This document shows, one piece after another, positions 1 through 8,592 of a DNA stretch of 64,000 nt (its first letter is position 1; each line of letters opens with the position of its first letter). Below the pieces are notes generated by a model, which searched no databases, was not told the DNA's origin, and saw only the letters and a program-made list of their open reading frames with translations. Origin of the DNA: Tritrichomonas musculus (taxonomy: Eukaryota > Parabasalia > Tritrichomonadida > Tritrichomonadidae); the NCBI GenBank assembly GCA_039105265.1, contig JAPFFF010000028.1, positions 124,001 through 188,000 on the forward strand. The letters are read 5' to 3'. Position numbers and translations under genes: made by a program.

Positions 1-254
1 CATTAATGAGCATGATAAAGCTACTAACAGAATGCGATAAAGTAGATTTCGTTCTGGATGACTATGAAGTTGGTTGTGGGTGCTCCCATCGGTCGCAAGC
101 CCTTCGGTCATGCTCTGCTTCTACTGCAAAGCTGATAAAGATAGACAAAATACTTGTCACTAAGGATGGCCGTACAGAAGAGTTAAAGTATTGCTATAAC
201 GATATCTATACCGAATTCATTAAATATGGCTTGAGCCTAAAGTTTACTGTGTAG
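1..254 (+). CDS. Conserved Maverick protein with CGC motif, 3' end only
   Basis: C-terminal part of a gene that starts upstream of the window: the reading frame is open to base 1 and matches residues about 123-188 of the 188-residue protein encoded at 27343-27909. Shared features are the leucine-rich start of the domain, the VGCGCS cysteine motif and the C-terminal stretch ending in a hydrophobic tail. Compared with B, the segment after GCGC is longer by roughly ten residues encoded by an unusually CpG-rich insert (about 86-126). Function unknown; the cysteine pair might bind metal, which is a guess. In both elements it lies upstream of the oppositely oriented 171/184-residue gene. Confidence 0.75.
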   Translation, partial: LMSMIKLLTECDKVDFVLDDYEVGCGCSHRSQALRSCSASTAKLIKIDKILVTKDGRTEELKYCYNDIYTEFIKYGLSLKFTV

Positions 255-315
255 GCTCAAGACTGCAAAGCCGGCATTTCACTGAAGCTGTGCTGCTAAT
301 TTTATTGCCAGAAAA

Positions 316-486
316 ATGTCTGGCAAGGTAAAGCAATACTACCACACTAATATACAACACAACATAGACATCCTGGCAGAAGAAATAGAGAGAGACGTTA
401 ACGACATAGAGAATCGTTTATTGAGCATTAAAAACAAAATTAAGGCTGTAATGGAATTGATTCAGGCCTTGAACACAGCTAAATAA
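316..486 (+). CDS. Small helical protein, 56 residues
   Basis: Short ORF with ATG at 316 and stop at 484-486. The product begins MSGKVKQYYH and is then almost entirely heptad-like charged and hydrophobic residues (DILAEEIERDVNDIENRLL...), predicting a single coiled-coil helix. It lies 60 bp after the CGC gene on the same strand and overlaps the 3' end of the convergent 171-residue gene by 25 bp. No counterpart was found at this place in Maverick B, where only a 57-bp spacer is present. No known family is recognised; the coding call rests on composition and a clean start. Confidence 0.5.
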   Translation: MSGKVKQYYHTNIQHNIDILAEEIERDVNDIENRLLSIKNKIKAVMELIQALNTAK

Positions 487-977
487 TGTTCGTTTATTTT
501 TCCGCTTACTTTCCCTACTATGCTCTGTTGTATCTTCAATGTGAGTGCATAATCTTCATCCAGGATTCTTCCATCATAGAGTATTACATCGCCAATCTGG
601 TACACGTTTGCATCATCAACGTAGAATAAATAGTCGCCATGGGTCGCAAAGGTTATACATCCGTTTTCTTCATCGACGCTAGTAATGACACCAACGAATT
701 CCTTCCAGGTTCCATCAACAATAACTGAACAGATACAATCAGTGCTATCAGTAATGGCGCTGCTAATGAATCGTTTAGCTTCTGTATTGTACTTGTATAC
801 ATGTCCTGATAGATATACAGGTTTACCAATCTTGTAATCTGATATTTCTTCACCAGCTTCTATAGGGCAGTAATGAGTGATGGTAGTGTTTGTTGTTGCG
901 TGAAGTTCATCAACATATGATTTCAGTGCGAAGTTATCATTCACATATTTCACCGAAGTAATCATATTATCGTTCAC
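462..977 (-). CDS. Conserved Maverick protein, 171 residues (possible virion protein)
   Basis: Close homologue of the protein at 27967-28521 in B. Conserved blocks include PIEAGEEISD, TDSTDCICSV, WKEFVGV and FATHGDYLFYVDDAN, followed by ILDEDYA and a C-terminal KINEH motif. The sequence is beta-rich with regular GD and DG turns, like a small beta-barrel or beta-sandwich. It overlaps the upstream 167-residue ORF by 11 bp, suggesting co-expression with the fibre genes that precede it on the same strand. I do not recognise a named family; a fibre tip or fibre-associated role is inferred only from its position directly downstream of fibre genes in both elements. Confidence 0.8.
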   Translation of the reverse strand: MNDNMITSVKYVNDNFALKSYVDELHATTNTTITHYCPIEAGEEISDYKIGKPVYLSGHVYKYNTEAKRFISSAITDSTDCICSVIVDGTWKEFVGVITSVDEENGCITFATHGDYLFYVDDANVYQIGDVILYDGRILDEDYALTLKIQQSIVGKVSGKINEHYLAVFKA

Positions 978-1470
978 AGGTTGGCTGCTGATTAATGTGA
1001 TAGATACATATATTAGTCAATGCATCATCGGCAGCTCTCAATGAGACAATACGTATAGCTACACGAATATCTATGGATTCACTTGACTCACTACTTACTG
1101 ATTTGTATATGAGATTTGCACCCTTTCGTCCTGAATACGTATATTCAGCTTCTTCATATGTTGTAGCTTCGGCATTTCGTTTGAACTTCACGATAATATT
1201 TTTGGTTGTTAATACCCTTCTGATATAATCATCAGGGATTGCACAACCACTATCATTCTGTGTACATTGAATTGTGATTCGTTCTGGACTTTCATCAGCA
1301 ACATTTGCGGTTTTAATGAATGGTGATTCGATTTGTGCTCTAATGAAGTTATATGCTATAGGATTATTATTTCTATGTGCTGAAATATACGATACATATA
1401 CAATTTGTCCATCATCATGACGCCATATTATTCTATCAATGCGTTTGCCATTGCTATCATACCTGTCCAT
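967..1470 (-). CDS. Hypothetical Maverick protein, 167 residues
   Basis: ORF starting MDRYDSNGKRIDRI, on the fibre strand between the 585-codon fibre ORF (31-bp gap) and the 171-residue gene (11-bp overlap). The content is beta-rich and polar, without signal peptide or membrane segment, and has no equivalent in Maverick B, where the fibre ORF runs straight into the 184-codon ORF. It could be an accessory fibre or tip protein by position. No family recognised. Confidence 0.65.
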   Translation of the reverse strand: MDRYDSNGKRIDRIIWRHDDGQIVYVSYISAHRNNNPIAYNFIRAQIESPFIKTANVADESPERITIQCTQNDSGCAIPDDYIRRVLTTKNIIVKFKRNAEATTYEEAEYTYSGRKGANLIYKSVSSESSESIDIRVAIRIVSLRAADDALTNICIYHINQQPTCER

Positions 1471-1501
1471 GCTGTCATAAGTGCTAGTAGAACCATTTGG
1501 T

Positions 1502-3259
1502 TTATATTACATCAATATGCACTATATCATCATCTTGATTATCACCCCAATTAACATCAAATATCAAATGAACTCCAGCATTGGGTAGCTTAGGGGTAAT
1601 ATATACACCCTCATATAAGTTTACTGGATATTCAATATTCAATTCAGTGCCATATAGTGCGGTACTCAATGCAGATTCATTAACCAAATTAGTTGGTACC
1701 TCAGGGATATCTGTCTTCAATGCATACTTATCTACTATGTCTGGTGTGTAAACATATTTATCCGCTATTGATATAATATAATTGCCTTCATTTGCTTCAT
1801 CGAAGTAAACAGCAGTGGGTGTTTGGATGAGCAACCAGAAATTCTGTATTCCTACGAAATAATTCTTGTGGTTCGGGTCTGAATAATAGTCGGCCCATGT
1901 TGTGCCATCATCAAATGTTCCATCTTGGAATATATCAGGATTGTTTACGCCGAAACCATATGCATAATTGAACCCAGAATCGGGACAATCGCCCTCGAAT
2001 TCCATATATAGAGATTTAGTCGATAACGAATCATTTATCATTACCTTGAAGTACAATCTTGCTTTTACTTTTGTTGGCCTCAAGGCCCCGAACGAGAATG
2101 TATGAGGTACCAGAAAACTATACGATGATTTATTTCTTGTATACATATATGTTATGTTTTCTTCTGTTGGCACCTTGAAGTTATCAATACTGGGATATTT
2201 CGCGTCACAATCTGATTTCATTGCATATGGTTGTAATGCAGTCGCTAATGATTCTTCTGTAACTATATTTTCTGGTAGTGTTGGTATATCTGTCTTCAAT
2301 GCATACAATGACATATCAGGTAATGAAGTCGTTAAAGCATAATCCTGTAGTGTAGTCGTTAATGATTCATCTGTAACTATATTCTCTGGTAGTGTTGGTA
2401 TATCTGTCTTCAATGCATAAGCATCTAAAGATGCCTGCAAGCTTTGCTTGTAATCCTGTAGTGTAGTCGTTAATGATTCATCTGTAACGAGATTATCAGG
2501 GATTGTCGGAATGGTTGCCTTCAGTGTATCTAAATCACTTTCATATGCTACTCTATCGGTATAGATGATATCGTTTTCGTCATGCTTGAATATAAATATT
2601 TTGTGATAATATTTCTGTCTTGCTCTAACATGCCTCCATGGTAATAATATAATGTTATTCTCATATGTAGCATTTAATCTCATATCAGCACCGCTGCCTT
2701 CAAATATAGGCGTTGGAACTCCACTTGGGCTGGTTAATGCAATATTACCTAATAAATTTGCTCCACCACCTAATTCGTTATATATCATATACTCGAAGTC
2801 ATACTTGACGATAACGTTATCGACAATATCAAGATTTACATACGTTTTAGTTTGCAGTGTTGGGTCTACAGGGTCCCAATGAAACCATAAACGAACCTTG
2901 AAGCTCGGTGGTGGATTATTTAATGTTAACTTAAAGCTACCGTATGAATTACTATCTGTGGTCATTTCATATGTGTAATCTATTAAGTCTATTTTCCTAG
3001 CATATGGCTGTAAAGCAACTGTAAATGATTCATTAGTTTCACCTTTCAGTTTGCTCTGGTGTTTGTTAATGAGCTCCATTGTTGCCTTTGCTGTCAGTAC
3101 TTGTTTGTCTGTAAGTTCTTCACCCATGCCCAGTACAGGTCTCTTTCCGTATTCTCTAATGAGCTTTACAGTTGCTGCTTGTTTGGGGCTACAAATGAGC
3201 AGGTAAGGATATTCGTATTCGACCTTAATTGTTCCTGATAGCACTCTTCTGAGCTGCAT
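1502..3259 (-). CDS. Fibre-like protein with ALKTDIP repeats, likely 3' half of a frameshift fusion
   Basis: The ORF contains repeated blocks of the type YALKTDIPTLPENIVT and ESLTTTLQDYA (encoded about 2245-2510 and again near 1680-1720). Such repeats are typical of trimeric stalks of phage and virus fibres. Maverick B has the same YALKTDIP repeats in its single fibre protein. The 5' end overlaps the upstream 671-codon ORF by 94 bp in the -1 frame. The overlap carries the heptamer C CCA AAC in phase (3181-3187), so the natural product may be a fusion of about 667 plus 559 residues. If made independently, the Met at 3127 would avoid the overlap. It probably acts on the outside of the virion in host attachment (inference). 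Confidence 0.8.
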   Translation of the reverse strand: MQLRRVLSGTIKVEYEYPYLLICSPKQAATVKLIREYGKRPVLGMGEELTDKQVLTAKATMELINKHQSKLKGETNESFTVALQPYARKIDLIDYTYEMTTDSNSYGSFKLTLNNPPPSFKVRLWFHWDPVDPTLQTKTYVNLDIVDNVIVKYDFEYMIYNELGGGANLLGNIALTSPSGVPTPIFEGSGADMRLNATYENNIILLPWRHVRARQKYYHKIFIFKHDENDIIYTDRVAYESDLDTLKATIPTIPDNLVTDESLTTTLQDYKQSLQASLDAYALKTDIPTLPENIVTDESLTTTLQDYALTTSLPDMSLYALKTDIPTLPENIVTEESLATALQPYAMKSDCDAKYPSIDNFKVPTEENITYMYTRNKSSYSFLVPHTFSFGALRPTKVKARLYFKVMINDSLSTKSLYMEFEGDCPDSGFNYAYGFGVNNPDIFQDGTFDDGTTWADYYSDPNHKNYFVGIQNFWLLIQTPTAVYFDEANEGNYIISIADKYVYTPDIVDKYALKTDIPEVPTNLVNESALSTALYGTELNIEYPVNLYEGVYITPKLPNAGVHLIFDVNWGDNQDDDIVHIDVI

Positions 3260-5181
3260 GTTAGTTCTCTATCATTACCCATAACGTATTCACATTCAGA
3301 GCCTTCAACGCTAATCTGTATCTTCCATCCTTCAGCTATACCGTTACAGAAGTATTTATGTACATATTGTTCACCTGGAATGATTTCTTCTGTGTTTACC
3401 AGTTGCAGTTCTTCTGTACGATTCACATCTGTTGCCGATAAGAATTCCGTATGAGGGATTATTTCTTCCAGTTCGAGCTCCACACCTTTTGCTTCGTTAG
3501 CAGCCATAGAGATACCTTTAATAGACCTTATTGCTCCATTAGCTATCGTCATTGGTAGCCCTACAGGATTCGCAAAGTTCATTATGAAGTTGCCGATACT
3601 GATAACATCTCTGACTATATCGAACCAGGTAGTTTTAGGTTTGAAGTTATCTATTTCATCCTGTAGCTTCTTGCATGCATCCTGTAAGCTGCTGATATGG
3701 TTCACTGCTATGTCTACTGTATTGCCTAATGAATTCAGCACAAATACGTGGCTTTCTATGTTCTCTCCTATGACTATTCCTGTTGTCTGTATGTTGTAGT
3801 TGGTGTACAATGTTGTGCAAGATTCAGGCCTTGGCGATACCGTATAGTAACCAGAGCCGGCCAGAAACTCAAATGTGTTCGTTCCTTCTTCGTAGTCTAC
3901 ATCAGATATAGTAAATATCAGGTCGTTATTGGATGGCATGAATATAACAAGACCGTCCATTGGTTGTCCGTCAGGGTCTGTATGTTCTATAGTGGAGCTG
4001 TAATGATACTCTAAATGCTCAAAGTAGTTATCTGACTGGAGCTTGTAGTTGTTCAATCCTGATGATTTATACTCGAAGTCAACTTTTACGTCATATTCCT
4101 TATCGAGATACTTTAGTGTTGCTGTATATGAGCAGTCAGCGAAATCTTTTACTGGATACAAGTAAGCTCTCCATGCATCATCATCTTCTTTGTATGTCTT
4201 TATTGTGCAATTATCTTTTGCTATGAGCATTCCCTTATCAGCCAGTAATTGCAGTGCATTTCCGGTGCCTGTATAGTCAATCAGTAAATGCAATACATTT
4301 CTATTCGCTTCGTTCTTCTTGATGGCTATAAACGCTACTTCATGTGAGCCTGGATTCTTCCTTGTTGTCTTCAGTGGAATGTTATAGCAGTAATTATTTC
4401 CTACCCATTTACCATTCTGTTTAGTCATTTTATAGTCGGTACCGAATGCTTGGTCGTGAAACTCAAATGTTTGCCCTTCAATCAATGCATCAAACTCTTC
4501 AGAGCCTGGTTTATATCCCCAGTCAGCATAATATTCACCAGTGCCCGTTTCTCCGAATGATTTCATCTCATAGAAGTCTGGAAGGGGTGAACGATAGAGC
4601 TTAAAGCAATTCTCTGCCTCTACCTGGTTGCACTTCAGGTTTGCTACTGTTGAGAGCGTTTTCTGTTTGCCGATGAAGTTTATTCTGAGTGAACCAGAAG
4701 TGAATAGCTGTAGTGGGCTATTATTAATGCTCATTATTATCTTTGCTGCCGAGTCTTCTCTGTATGTTATAGTGTCGGCTATTACTGGGTTGCTGAATGT
4801 GCCTTTGTTGCAACTTATTATAGCAGTCTCTTTACTGATGTATGATGGAAGAATCACCTCGAATAAATCTCCTGTGTAGCCTGTAAAGTCACCTTTAATC
4901 TCTAGTTCATAATAATCACCTGATTGCGTCTGTGATAGACTATTTTTGTCTATAATGAATTCATCAAGACCATCTTCGTATTGCAGTGATGTTTCTCCAT
5001 CTGGCTTTACTGGATTCTCTTCTAGTACCTTTATTCTTCCTTCATGGTCATTTATTGCATCTAGAATGTTTGTTCCCTTTACGGTTAATTCTCCGTTTAC
5101 TGTTAAGCTGTCGAATTGGCCTGAACCTTTCATTACAAAGGCTCCGTTTCTGGCATTAGATTTGGTTATTATTGCAGTCAT
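3166..5181 (-). CDS. Fibre-like protein with conserved MT-I-TK head, 671 residues
   Basis: The N-terminus MTAIITKSNARNGAFV matches the heads of the fibre of B (start 30497) and of the remnant at 56135, so this head probably anchors the fibre to the capsid. Next comes a short coiled stretch (NDHEGRIKVLEEN), then a long beta-rich region shared with the remnant (YEDGLD, FYEMKSFG, ADWGY.PG.EEFD, FEFHD). Around residue 500 there is a helical coiled segment (SSLQDACKKLQDEIDNF) followed by a hydrophobic stretch. The ORF ends four codons after a -1 slippery heptamer. The minus-strand motif TATTTATTTTT lies about 20 bp before the ATG. Confidence 0.85.
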   Translation of the reverse strand: MTAIITKSNARNGAFVMKGSGQFDSLTVNGELTVKGTNILDAINDHEGRIKVLEENPVKPDGETSLQYEDGLDEFIIDKNSLSQTQSGDYYELEIKGDFTGYTGDLFEVILPSYISKETAIISCNKGTFSNPVIADTITYREDSAAKIIMSINNSPLQLFTSGSLRINFIGKQKTLSTVANLKCNQVEAENCFKLYRSPLPDFYEMKSFGETGTGEYYADWGYKPGSEEFDALIEGQTFEFHDQAFGTDYKMTKQNGKWVGNNYCYNIPLKTTRKNPGSHEVAFIAIKKNEANRNVLHLLIDYTGTGNALQLLADKGMLIAKDNCTIKTYKEDDDAWRAYLYPVKDFADCSYTATLKYLDKEYDVKVDFEYKSSGLNNYKLQSDNYFEHLEYHYSSTIEHTDPDGQPMDGLVIFMPSNNDLIFTISDVDYEEGTNTFEFLAGSGYYTVSPRPESCTTLYTNYNIQTTGIVIGENIESHVFVLNSLGNTVDIAVNHISSLQDACKKLQDEIDNFKPKTTWFDIVRDVISIGNFIMNFANPVGLPMTIANGAIRSIKGISMAANEAKGVELELEEIIPHTEFLSATDVNRTEELQLVNTEEIIPGEQYVHKYFCNGIAEGWKIQISVEGSECEYVMGNDRELTCSSEECYQEQLRSNTNILTCSFVAPNKQQL
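3181..3187 (-). other. Putative -1 ribosomal frameshift slippery site
   Basis: On the minus strand the bases read CCCAAAC. In the zero frame (the 671-codon ORF) they are split as C CCA AAC, the X XXY YYZ pattern of programmed -1 frameshifting. The zero-frame stop follows four codons later (3166-3168), and the -1 frame enters the 585-codon ORF. I did not find an obvious strong downstream stem by eye. Confidence 0.5.
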
Positions 5182-5201
5182 TGCAGTTTATGCTTTTAGG
5201 C

Positions 5202-5212
5202 AAAAATAAATA
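5202..5212 (-). promoter_or_regulatory. TATTTATTTTT motif upstream of fibre gene
   Basis: The minus strand reads TATTTATTTTT about 20 bp upstream of the fibre ATG at 5181. Similar strings precede several other Maverick genes in both elements, so this may be a promoter or start-site element. Confidence 0.35.
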
Positions 5213-5240
5213 CTTTAGTTTTCGCTGTCTGATTTGCCTC

Positions 5241-5573
5241 TCAAAACTCTAACTTCAGGAATAAAGTAAAATTATCGGGCGTTATCTCATTCCCGTTCGG
5301 GTCAGTAAACCACACTCTGAAGTTCCTTTTAGTGCCTATATATTCATATTTTCTGTTATCATCTGGTGGTAAAAGATTAGCGTACCACACTAAACTATCA
5401 CAGTAATTGTCTCTCTGAATGAAACTGCAATGAACTTCTGTTTCGCCATCCAGGTATCCTTCACATGTAGCTCTACAGTACTGAAATGAGATGTATCTCT
5501 GGTTAAGTGAATTGCAGAACTCTGGTGGTAGTTCGTTATTGTTTGCTTTAGTGATAAAGTATGTTTTTACCAT
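5241..5573 (-). CDS. Conserved 110-residue Maverick protein
   Basis: Same length as, and highly similar to, the protein at 31183-31515 in B, and to the fragment at 55879-56085. Conserved features are MVKTY.ITK at the start, YISFQYCRATC with two cysteines, the FIQRD motif, the PPDDNRKYE block and the C-terminal DNFTLFLKLE. The protein is beta-rich and compact. It is always the gene just before the fibre-head gene on the same strand (59-bp gap here), so it may be a fibre-base or penton-like component. That role is inferred from gene order alone; the family is unknown to me. Confidence 0.85.
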   Translation of the reverse strand: MVKTYFITKANNNELPPEFCNSLNQRYISFQYCRATCEGYLDGETEVHCSFIQRDNYCDSLVWYANLLPPDDNRKYEYIGTKRNFRVWFTDPNGNEITPDNFTLFLKLEF

Positions 5574-5642
5574 TTGTGCAATAAAAAAATTGTTTACGGC
5601 GTTACTGTATAATCTGTTTTGCTACATCAACGTCATTGTCAG

Positions 5643-6032
5643 TCATTTCATTCCTTCCAAAGCCCTAGGGTCATTCTCAGGCTCTTTACTGACCTTTACT
5701 GGGTAGTACTGTATTCCATTATACATCTTCTGTGTGAACTCTATTGTCATCGTGTAAAGATTATCCTCATTGGTTGGTGGTAATGTTTTCGTTTTGCTCT
5801 CAGTGAATGTTATTATTAATCCACCTAAATCGTTCATTATTGTTTCGTGTGTAATGTATTTCTTGTCGGCATAACCTTGTAGGATTATGTATACAGGCTT
5901 GATGCATGCATTGCCGAACCTGTTAGTGAATGTATCTTTGGCCTGGAAGTACAATGTTGCTTCATTTACGTTGAGCCTTTTTGTCTTCTTGATGTACTCA
6001 ACGAATTTCGTTACTGACATGAATTGAGGCAT
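5643..6032 (-). CDS. Hypothetical Maverick protein, 129 residues
   Basis: ORF beginning MPQFMSVTKFVEYIKKTKRLNVNEA, soluble and of mixed alpha/beta character, with no cysteine motif of note. It lies between the capsid gene and the 110-residue gene on the same strand. No counterpart was found in Maverick B, where this is one breakpoint of the inverted gene block. An alternative start at the second Met (residue 5) is possible. Function unknown; virion accessory role possible from context. Confidence 0.7.
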   Translation of the reverse strand: MPQFMSVTKFVEYIKKTKRLNVNEATLYFQAKDTFTNRFGNACIKPVYIILQGYADKKYITHETIMNDLGGLIITFTESKTKTLPPTNEDNLYTMTIEFTQKMYNGIQYYPVKVSKEPENDPRALEGMK

Positions 6033-6141
6033 CTCCCTTTTTCCCAGTAAAAAAAATTAAATTCGTTTAAATGAAATCAATCGTATTCATTTCTGTTTCA
6101 CTCTTACTCGGCTCGTAGAGACTCACCGCATTCGCTAAAGC

Positions 6142-8034
6142 TCATTCGTACCCGGATGGAACACCTGCTGGATAATAATCGACACCATTTACAGACCAGG
6201 TAAAGTAAGTATCAGAGCAAATCCATGCTTCTGGGCTTGGTGGGTGGATTTGTGGCAATTCAGGTACTGGAATGAAATATGTATCATCCATACCGCGATA
6301 TAATGGTTGGCCTCTGAAGGTTACTGTAATGGAATTACTGCCTGTGTCAATGCCATCAAAGACGTAGCCTGCATTGCTTCGTTCGAGCTGGAAGTTAATA
6401 CCAAATGATGTTCCGTCACTTCTGCAGTTAGTGTATCTCTTACCGGTAACAGGGTCGTTTAGCGGTTGAGTAAAGCTGTCTTCGAACTCTTGTGTTGCCT
6501 CTAATGCTCCATCTAATTCGTTAGCGATTAATTGATGTTGGTAGAAGCGAGCTCCACAGGTGCTCTGGAATTCTGTATCCGGATAGGTTCTCTTATTAAC
6601 CACCAATTGCACATTCTGGTACATTATATTCTCGAAGCATGTTATATCTGCAGGGCTCTTAGGGAACATCATTGTGATATTCGTAGCGTTGCGTAATGGA
6701 ATGCTCTTACTGATTTCTAATCCGTTTACCTTTGCTGTGCCCTCAAATATTTCTCTTGTGAGTTCCTGTGATGGTATCAATAATGGTGTTTGCAGTTCTC
6801 TGACGAGGCCTTTATATACATCTGGTTTGAGCCCGAATCCAGCAAGATTGCTTCTGCCTAATTGTATAGTTCCACCAACAACATCTAACACAACTTTACC
6901 GACCTTAAGGTTAATGTTGTCTGCTTTCTTCGATGAAACAAGTAGTGCGCCCTTTAATTCACTCTTGATTATTTTTACTGTATCGCCTGCATCTAATGGT
7001 TTATCAGGATTACCTGCAGCAATGAGCTCTGCAAATACTGCTTTATTACTGTCTTCCTTTGTTACACCATATTTATCGTATTCATCATCGGTATAACCGA
7101 AATCTATTGTTGGGTGCTCTAGTACGTCGTCATCGTATACATTTACGCCTTTGTAACGTTGGTATTCGATATGCAGCTTTTGTGTTGGTGCTGGCGAGCC
7201 TGAATAGTGCGTAACGATTGTAGATGGAAGGCCAACCTGAGTGAACTTCCTTGTTATTGGTATTACTGCTGGCATTTGTTCATCTATTTCTTTATCCTCT
7301 AGGAACTGTAATGTTTCCTTGACGATATTTGGGTTAACTTGTGCCCATACCATTGCTCTTAATGATGTCTTTACTTCTTCCTCTATTTCACCGCAAATGG
7401 CATTAGGGTACAATTGCCATGCCTGTAATGCAAGCTGGTCGATAAATGGAATGGTCAACTCTATAGTAAGCTTATGTATTTGCCCGTCAGCAATATCTTT
7501 GAGGTCAACGTAACAGCCACAGACTGATGGGCTATATTGTGATACATTTTCCCAGGTGCTGTGAGAGAACTTGGATGTTGCTTTAGCGTCTCTTGGTTTA
7601 ATGCTGTTATAGGCGAAAGATTCGCGCTGTAATTCATCTTGCCTGTATGAATCTAATAGTTTGCCGTTAATCCAGAATCTACAGTCTTCATAGAACTCTA
7701 CCGCGTTCTTGAATCCAACAAATAATTTCATTATGCCGTTAGTGTCTGCAGAAACGTCAATCTTTTCTGATAACTTAATACTAAAGTCCAGAAGGATGGT
7801 GCTGAATGATTTCTCTATTTGTGTTATTGTATGGCCTGTATGGGTCAATTTTATTCTCGTTTTTGTTCCTACTGGCATTGGTGCATCCTTATTGGTAAAC
7901 TCTTCCATCACAAACGAAAATGAATTATCCCCACCGTTGCGTTGTATCAGATTACGCATCTTATTCTGGAAGAAAGAAAGAACGTCTCCTTCATTGTTAC
8001 CTGTGTTCTTAGCTTGAGCGTTTTGGTATGTCAT
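6142..8034 (-). CDS. Major capsid protein candidate (double jelly-roll type), 630 residues
   Basis: Most strongly conserved structural gene of the two elements: nearly collinear with the 642-residue protein at 34870-36798. Shared stretches include GDVL.FFQNKMRNLIQ near the start, ELQRESFAYNSIKPRDAKA at about 135-150, MMFPKSPADITCF and RSDGTSFGINFQ toward the end. Length and beta-rich character fit the double jelly-roll capsid proteins known from Polintons, but I infer this from size, conservation and neighbours (packaging ATPase, fibres), not from a diagnostic motif. It is divergently transcribed from the small amphipathic gene at 8120. The start MTYQNAQAKN matches the second element. Confidence 0.75.
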   Translation of the reverse strand: MTYQNAQAKNTGNNEGDVLSFFQNKMRNLIQRNGGDNSFSFVMEEFTNKDAPMPVGTKTRIKLTHTGHTITQIEKSFSTILLDFSIKLSEKIDVSADTNGIMKLFVGFKNAVEFYEDCRFWINGKLLDSYRQDELQRESFAYNSIKPRDAKATSKFSHSTWENVSQYSPSVCGCYVDLKDIADGQIHKLTIELTIPFIDQLALQAWQLYPNAICGEIEEEVKTSLRAMVWAQVNPNIVKETLQFLEDKEIDEQMPAVIPITRKFTQVGLPSTIVTHYSGSPAPTQKLHIEYQRYKGVNVYDDDVLEHPTIDFGYTDDEYDKYGVTKEDSNKAVFAELIAAGNPDKPLDAGDTVKIIKSELKGALLVSSKKADNINLKVGKVVLDVVGGTIQLGRSNLAGFGLKPDVYKGLVRELQTPLLIPSQELTREIFEGTAKVNGLEISKSIPLRNATNITMMFPKSPADITCFENIMYQNVQLVVNKRTYPDTEFQSTCGARFYQHQLIANELDGALEATQEFEDSFTQPLNDPVTGKRYTNCRSDGTSFGINFQLERSNAGYVFDGIDTGSNSITVTFRGQPLYRGMDDTYFIPVPELPQIHPPSPEAWICSDTYFTWSVNGVDYYPAGVPSGYE

Positions 8035-8119
8035 GTACTCTTTTGGTTATCAATAAAAAACAAAATTATCGGATAATAAAAGCGCAATATAGATTTTTAT
8101 CTCACATGAAAACACACAG

Positions 8120-8401
8120 ATGGCGTTTGGAAGTTGGTTCAAGAATATCGTTAAAGGGGCAAAGAATATCATCGGAAAGGCCTTACCAGTACTGAAGAAA
8201 GGTGCAGAATTGGTCAATAAAGTAGCGCCCATAGCTAAAGACATAATTGGAGGCCCAGTTGGAGATTTAATCGGAAAAGTTGGTGATGTTGCCGGTAAAG
8301 TCAACAATAAATTAAGCGGTAAAAATATGATTGGCGGCAATGCAGGTAAGAGAAAAGTGCTACTGAATACAGAACAATACCCATTCCTTAATGACTACTA
8401 A
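8120..8401 (+). CDS. Small amphipathic virion protein candidate, 93 residues
   Basis: Starts MAFGSWFKNIVKGAKNIIGKA and aligns with the 84-residue protein at 34573-34827, which starts MAFGSFFKKIAKGVKNV. The first 65 residues are a run of Gly, Lys, Val and Ile that forms strongly amphipathic helices, followed by a polar tail. This pattern resembles membrane-active minor capsid proteins of the adenovirus pVI/pX kind and similar small proteins of Polintons and virophages (inference). In both elements it is divergent from the capsid gene, with about 40-85 bp between the starts. Confidence 0.75.
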   Translation: MAFGSWFKNIVKGAKNIIGKALPVLKKGAELVNKVAPIAKDIIGGPVGDLIGKVGDVAGKVNNKLSGKNMIGGNAGKRKVLLNTEQYPFLNDY

Positions 8402-8419
8402 GATATTTTTGCCTGGGTG

Positions 8420-8548
8420 TTAGCTGTAGAGTTTGCATCGCATTTCTTCAGTGAGAGGCGGGTCGGGAGCCAGTTCAGATAGCTTTAATAATAGATTAAC
8501 GAATTCAATTACGGTCAAACAGGCTAGAAAGAAATCAGTAAGATTCAT
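8420..8548 (-). CDS. Single-span membrane microprotein, 42 residues
   Basis: Short ORF, below usual gene-calling limits, supported by a counterpart in Maverick B (34277-34411, 44 residues) in the same relative place. Both share M-x-x-T, a hydrophobic helix of about 16-18 residues containing CL and EF (residues 6-22), and a C-terminal motif P-D-x-x-P-P-L-x-E-E-x-R-x-K-L-Y-(S/C) just before the stop. DNA similarity is low while the protein pattern is kept, as expected for a real gene. Divergent from the 103-residue gene (8593). A membrane role in virion assembly or host entry or exit is possible; function unknown. Confidence 0.72.
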   Translation of the reverse strand: MNLTDFFLACLTVIEFVNLLLKLSELAPDPPLTEEMRCKLYS

Positions 8549-8592
8549 TTTAACCGAAACAAAATAGAGATTTTTATTCATCATTAAATAGC

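Noticed and set aside
6674-8017. Several plus-strand ORFs of 90-140 codons across the capsid gene of A
   Set aside because: Antisense shadows; hydrophobic, unconserved in B.
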